Of a stretch of 7,830 nucleotides of DNA, positions 5,071-7,830 are shown in pieces (position 1 is the stretch's first letter; the number at the start of each line of letters is the position of its first letter). The notes beneath the pieces are model-generated. The model ran no database searches. It saw only the letters and a list, made by a program, of their open reading frames with translations, and was not told where the DNA came from. A program made the translations under genes and the position numbers. Origin of the DNA: Bacteroidota bacterium (lineage in GTDB: Bacteria > Bacteroidota > Ignavibacteria > UBA10030); assembly GCA_003453835.1 (NCBI GenBank), contig DMMN01000337.1, positions 1 through 7,830 on the forward strand. Direction: 5' to 3'.

Positions 5071-7416
5071 ATGGCGCGTACCCGACACCAAATCGAATCG
5101 TCACCCTTGCCTGACTACCGCGTGTTCGGCGTAGCAGAAAGAACCGGAGGAATGAACGCTCCAACTCCAATCCTCCTGCCAGTCCCCAGATCTTTCGCAA
5201 GCCGATGGAGGGGGACCGGTGTCCGTCGACATCTCATTTCCTTCATCGTTTCGTTTCTTGTTCTTTACGCCTTTCAGGTCACGGCGTGGTCGCAGTTGCG
5301 CGACTATGCCGTCCACAAGCGCGGCGTGCTGCACGAAACGGTGTTCAACACCGGCGAGATTGGACGTGGATATCATCAGGGGCAGGCCGGCAACAGAACG
5401 AATGTCCCGTTGATGGAATGGCCCGGCTTTTCCCAGACCATCGTTGATGGTGTGGAGTACGACGGCCAGCACAATATTGTCGGAGGGGGTATGTGGCTCG
5501 CCGCTGACGCACCCGATACGACGGTGCGAATGATCGCCTTCTGCGGGGCCGTGGGATCGAACGCCCCGGAGCTTGTGGCGGGAAAGTGGAGCTACCCTCT
5601 CGTCCTGCATCGAAGGGAAAACTACCCCGTCCTTTCCAACGGCGACCTAAATCCGGCCTACAATCCGGATGACGCGGAAGAGATCATAACGACAAAGTGG
5701 GCGACGCCGACGGGCCTCACCGTAACACGAGTGAGCCGGGCGTGGAGCTATCCGGATTATGATGATTTCATTATCTATGAGTATGAGATCGAGAATACGG
5801 GCGACCGAGATGGAAATCCTCTTACAAAAGAATCGAACGCTACGCTCACGGATGTCCTCATTAACTTCGCCTATGGCTTCGCGCCGTCGATGTTCGGGTA
5901 CCAACGGGTCTACAATCGCTATCTCTGCACGGACTTCGAACGAAAGGACCAACGTGCGCGGTTCGACCGAACCCGCTGGCTCAATTACAACATCGATATG
6001 GACGCGAAACCTGATCCTCAGTACCGCGAGGAATGGGGAAGAACGGGAAGAAACGGTGGCGGTTTGACGGCTCCAGCCGCCGTCGGGTTTTCGGTCCTCT
6101 ACTACGACGTTCAACATCTTGCCAGGCATGGTGAGACGAAGGTCATCATGTCCTCTACGGACTCGGCCCTTGTTTGGGATCCTCTGACGGGCAGGATCAA
6201 GCAGCCATGGACGAACAGGCTGGAGACCTCCAATCTTCGCTCGTCAAAGATGGCCGACCAGCTTCTGATCGATCCTCGCCGCAATCCACCGTATCGGAAC
6301 AGGACCGTCTTCGGAGAGGAGTGGGTGGGAAGAGGAACGTTTAACCATCGACAGACGCGAAAAGCGGTGGGACGAATAATGATGTTCGGACCATACACGA
6401 TCAAGTCGGGGGAGAAGGTGCGATTTGCAGTCGCTGAGGTCGCTGGCTACGGTGCAGCTCGTTTGGAGGAAACCCTGGCCGGATTGCGGGACGAAGGAGG
6501 GAGTTGCGGTGAAGATTGTGGAGAACCCAGCGACAGCGCGTTCTATCCCGTTCCGAACTGGTCGCAGCCGCTTACCTATGGCGGCGCAACCGGGAATGCG
6601 TTTACCTATGGCAGCACGTATCTTAGGACGCACCCACCGCCGAGCTACGTGAATTCCGGAGTTGTGACGATTCGGGATGTCGCGGACAAAGCAAAGCATG
6701 CTTACACAGGAGACGCCGCGCCTCCGCCCTATTGGCCCGACCGGTTTCCGGACAGAGGCGTCTACAAGCTTCCCATGCCCGTGCCCGCACCGTCGATTCA
6801 CCTCTCGAGCAACGCGTTGGCGGAGAACGAAGTCACCTGGGGACCTCAGGTCGAGTCCTTTACACATTCCCGGCTCCTCGGTTCCTTTAGTCACTATGAG
6901 GTCTACAAGGCCGCGCACCCACTCGGTCCCTGGGCGCGTCTCGACAGCGTCGGAAAGGCGGATCCAAGGTATTTCTCGAACGGGATGTACAGAATTCTGG
7001 ACCGGTCGACGCGCGTCGGCGAATCATTCTACTATGCCGTCGTCTCGGTCGATCACAAACAGAATAGAAGCGGAAAGAGCAACCTTACGTTGCATGAGAC
7101 TCAACTTGGTGGGCTTGAAGTGTTAGGAAAGGTGTACGCTGTTCCGAATCCATTCTTCGTTCGATCCGGATTTGCAGGAGGCGGAGAGGCGGAATCCCGC
7201 ATAGGATTCTATAACCTGCCCAAACGATGTACGATTCGCATCTACTCGTTTGCCGGGCAGCTTGTGACCAGCATTGAGCACGAGAGCGAGCTGTACTCGA
7301 CGGCCTGGTTACAGGTGACGCGCAACGAACAGGTGATTGCCTCTGGTCTTTACTTCTTCGTCGTGGAGACGGCTGACGGAAAGACGTCGACCGGAAAATT
7401 CGTCGTGGTTCGGTGA
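5071..7416 (+). CDS. Exported protein of unknown function with FN3-like and T9SS-like C-terminal domains
   Basis: I do not recognise the main body. From ATG 5071 it is 781 residues; numbering below uses the 789-residue frame opening at GTG 5047. A hydrophobic segment (ISFIVSFLVLYAF, about 64-76) after VRRH, then TAWS before Gln83, looks like a signal peptide. The start is uncertain: GTG 5047 overlaps the receptor stop, ATG 5071 has only weak GA-rich bases before it, and ATG 5152 gives the shortest n-region but has GGAGG only 1 nt away. The middle (about 84-580) is rich in Trp, Tyr and Asn and contains YDDFIIYEYEIENTGD (238-253) and a CGEDC motif (487-491). A fibronectin-III-like domain covers about 583-682. 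The last ~95 residues (VYAVPNPF at 697, RIYSFAGQLV at 731, ending GKFVVVR) resemble a T9SS type A sorting domain, with a FlgD-Ig-like fold as the alternative. It is probably secreted and held at the surface. Confidence 0.85.
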   Translation: MARTRHQIESSPLPDYRVFGVAERTGGMNAPTPILLPVPRSFASRWRGTGVRRHLISFIVSFLVLYAFQVTAWSQLRDYAVHKRGVLHETVFNTGEIGRGYHQGQAGNRTNVPLMEWPGFSQTIVDGVEYDGQHNIVGGGMWLAADAPDTTVRMIAFCGAVGSNAPELVAGKWSYPLVLHRRENYPVLSNGDLNPAYNPDDAEEIITTKWATPTGLTVTRVSRAWSYPDYDDFIIYEYEIENTGDRDGNPLTKESNATLTDVLINFAYGFAPSMFGYQRVYNRYLCTDFERKDQRARFDRTRWLNYNIDMDAKPDPQYREEWGRTGRNGGGLTAPAAVGFSVLYYDVQHLARHGETKVIMSSTDSALVWDPLTGRIKQPWTNRLETSNLRSSKMADQLLIDPRRNPPYRNRTVFGEEWVGRGTFNHRQTRKAVGRIMMFGPYTIKSGEKVRFAVAEVAGYGAARLEETLAGLRDEGGSCGEDCGEPSDSAFYPVPNWSQPLTYGGATGNAFTYGSTYLRTHPPPSYVNSGVVTIRDVADKAKHAYTGDAAPPPYWPDRFPDRGVYKLPMPVPAPSIHLSSNALAENEVTWGPQVESFTHSRLLGSFSHYEVYKAAHPLGPWARLDSVGKADPRYFSNGMYRILDRSTRVGESFYYAVVSVDHKQNRSGKSNLTLHETQLGGLEVLGKVYAVPNPFFVRSGFAGGGEAESRIGFYNLPKRCTIRIYSFAGQLVTSIEHESELYSTAWLQVTRNEQVIASGLYFFVVETADGKTSTGKFVVVR

Positions 7417-7421
7417 GGAGG
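7416..7421 (+). promoter_or_regulatory. Shine-Dalgarno AGGAGG for the PorV-family gene
   Basis: A perfect AGGAGG starts on the last base of the upstream gene's TGA and ends 8 nt before ATG 7430. It confirms the start and shows that the two genes are translationally close neighbours. Confidence 0.8.
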
Positions 7422-7429
7422 AATCAAAA

Positions 7430-7830
7430 ATGAACACACGCTTCATTTCGACTGTGTGCGCTCTTGTACTCGTTCTCTGCATACCCGCGGAGCCGTTGTT
7501 CGCCCAGAAGGTTGGAACGAGCTCGCTGCAATTCCTGAAGGTCATGCCAACGGCAAGGGCGACTGCAATGGGCGAGGCGTTTGCTGCCGTTGCATGGGGT
7601 GTCGACGGAGTCTTTTGGAATCCCGCGGCAGTCGCCGGAGTTCGTTCGCACGAGCTTTCGACAACCTACACACTTTGGCTCTTCGACACGAAGCAAAGCG
7701 CCATTGGTTATGCAACGCCACTGTTCGATTGGGGACACGTGGGCCTTCAGTTGCAATTCACGGATGTCGGTGACATTGAGGAAACGCGTGTTGATCACCT
7801 CACGTTCGTGGGATCGGGGGGCAGCCAACC
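7430..7830 (+). CDS. PorV/PorQ-family outer-membrane protein, N-terminal part
   Basis: The frame is open from ATG 7430 to the window edge (133 full codons), so the C-terminus is missing; family members are usually about 300-400 residues. A signal peptide is clear: MNTR, a hydrophobic stretch to about residue 20, then LFAQ with a likely cut after Ala25. The mature start, VGTSSLQFLKVMPTARATAMG followed by EAF and DGVFWNPAAVAGV, matches the conserved N-terminal block of the PorV/PorQ (UPF0164) family, FadL-like beta-barrels. Beta-strand-like segments follow (HELSTTYTLWLFD, HVGLQLQFTDVGDI). In Bacteroidota, PorV carries T9SS cargo proteins in the outer membrane, though many paralogues have no assigned role. 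The gap to the upstream putative T9SS cargo is 13 nt with a perfect Shine-Dalgarno, so co-expression is likely. Whether it is a true shuttle or only a paralogue is open. Confidence 0.88.
   Translation, partial: MNTRFISTVCALVLVLCIPAEPLFAQKVGTSSLQFLKVMPTARATAMGEAFAAVAWGVDGVFWNPAAVAGVRSHELSTTYTLWLFDTKQSAIGYATPLFDWGHVGLQLQFTDVGDIEETRVDHLTFVGSGGSQ

Noticed and set aside
2222..7416. SusC/SusD-type polysaccharide utilisation pair
   Set aside because: The second gene is not SusD-like: it lacks a lipoprotein signal and TPR-type helices and instead has beta-rich FN3-like and sorting domains. No glycan enzyme is seen in the window.
1..7830. CRISPR array, tRNA, rRNA, insertion sequence or prophage
   Set aside because: No regularly spaced repeats, cloverleaf, transposase, terminal inverted repeats or phage genes were seen on either strand.

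Overview
The window looks like chromosome from a moderate-GC bacterium of the Bacteroidota/Chlorobiota (FCB) side of the tree. The supporting signs are a carboxypeptidase-regulatory-domain TonB-dependent receptor, a secreted protein with a type IX secretion (T9SS)-like C-terminal domain, a PorV/PorQ-family barrel and the bacillithiol gene bshC. Clear Shine-Dalgarno sequences (AAGGAG, AGGAGG) and sigma70-like promoters fit a deep-branching lineage such as Ignavibacteria or relatives better than classical Bacteroidia. This placement is inference from gene content only.

Layout. Positions 1-967 (minus strand) hold the first 322 codons of bshC, which runs off the left edge. From 968 to about 1180 there is a divergent promoter region: one promoter reads left into bshC (TTGCAG, 17 bp, TATATT) and one reads right into a GntR/FadR-family regulator (TTGACA, 17 bp, TATACT). 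The regulator ends at 1897. A 324-bp intergenic region (1898-2221) follows. It contains no convincing gene but is rich in short palindromes and repeats. Then come three tightly packed plus-strand genes: a TonB-dependent receptor (2222-5050), a large exported protein of unknown function with fibronectin-III-like and T9SS-like C-terminal domains (about 5071-7416), and the first 133 codons of a PorV/PorQ-family outer-membrane protein (7430-7830, cut by the right edge).

How the parts may work together. The three plus-strand genes are spaced like one operon and encode an outer-membrane transporter, a probable T9SS cargo and a relative of the T9SS shuttle protein PorV. This suggests a self-contained surface module for binding, processing or importing an unknown ligand. 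Related GT-N3-AC-type boxes lie at the regulator's own promoter, just after its stop codon and, in weaker form, 63 bp before the receptor gene. They suggest that the FadR-like protein controls both itself and the operon. The ligand cannot be read from the sequence. bshC is probably unrelated to the module and only shares the divergent promoter region.
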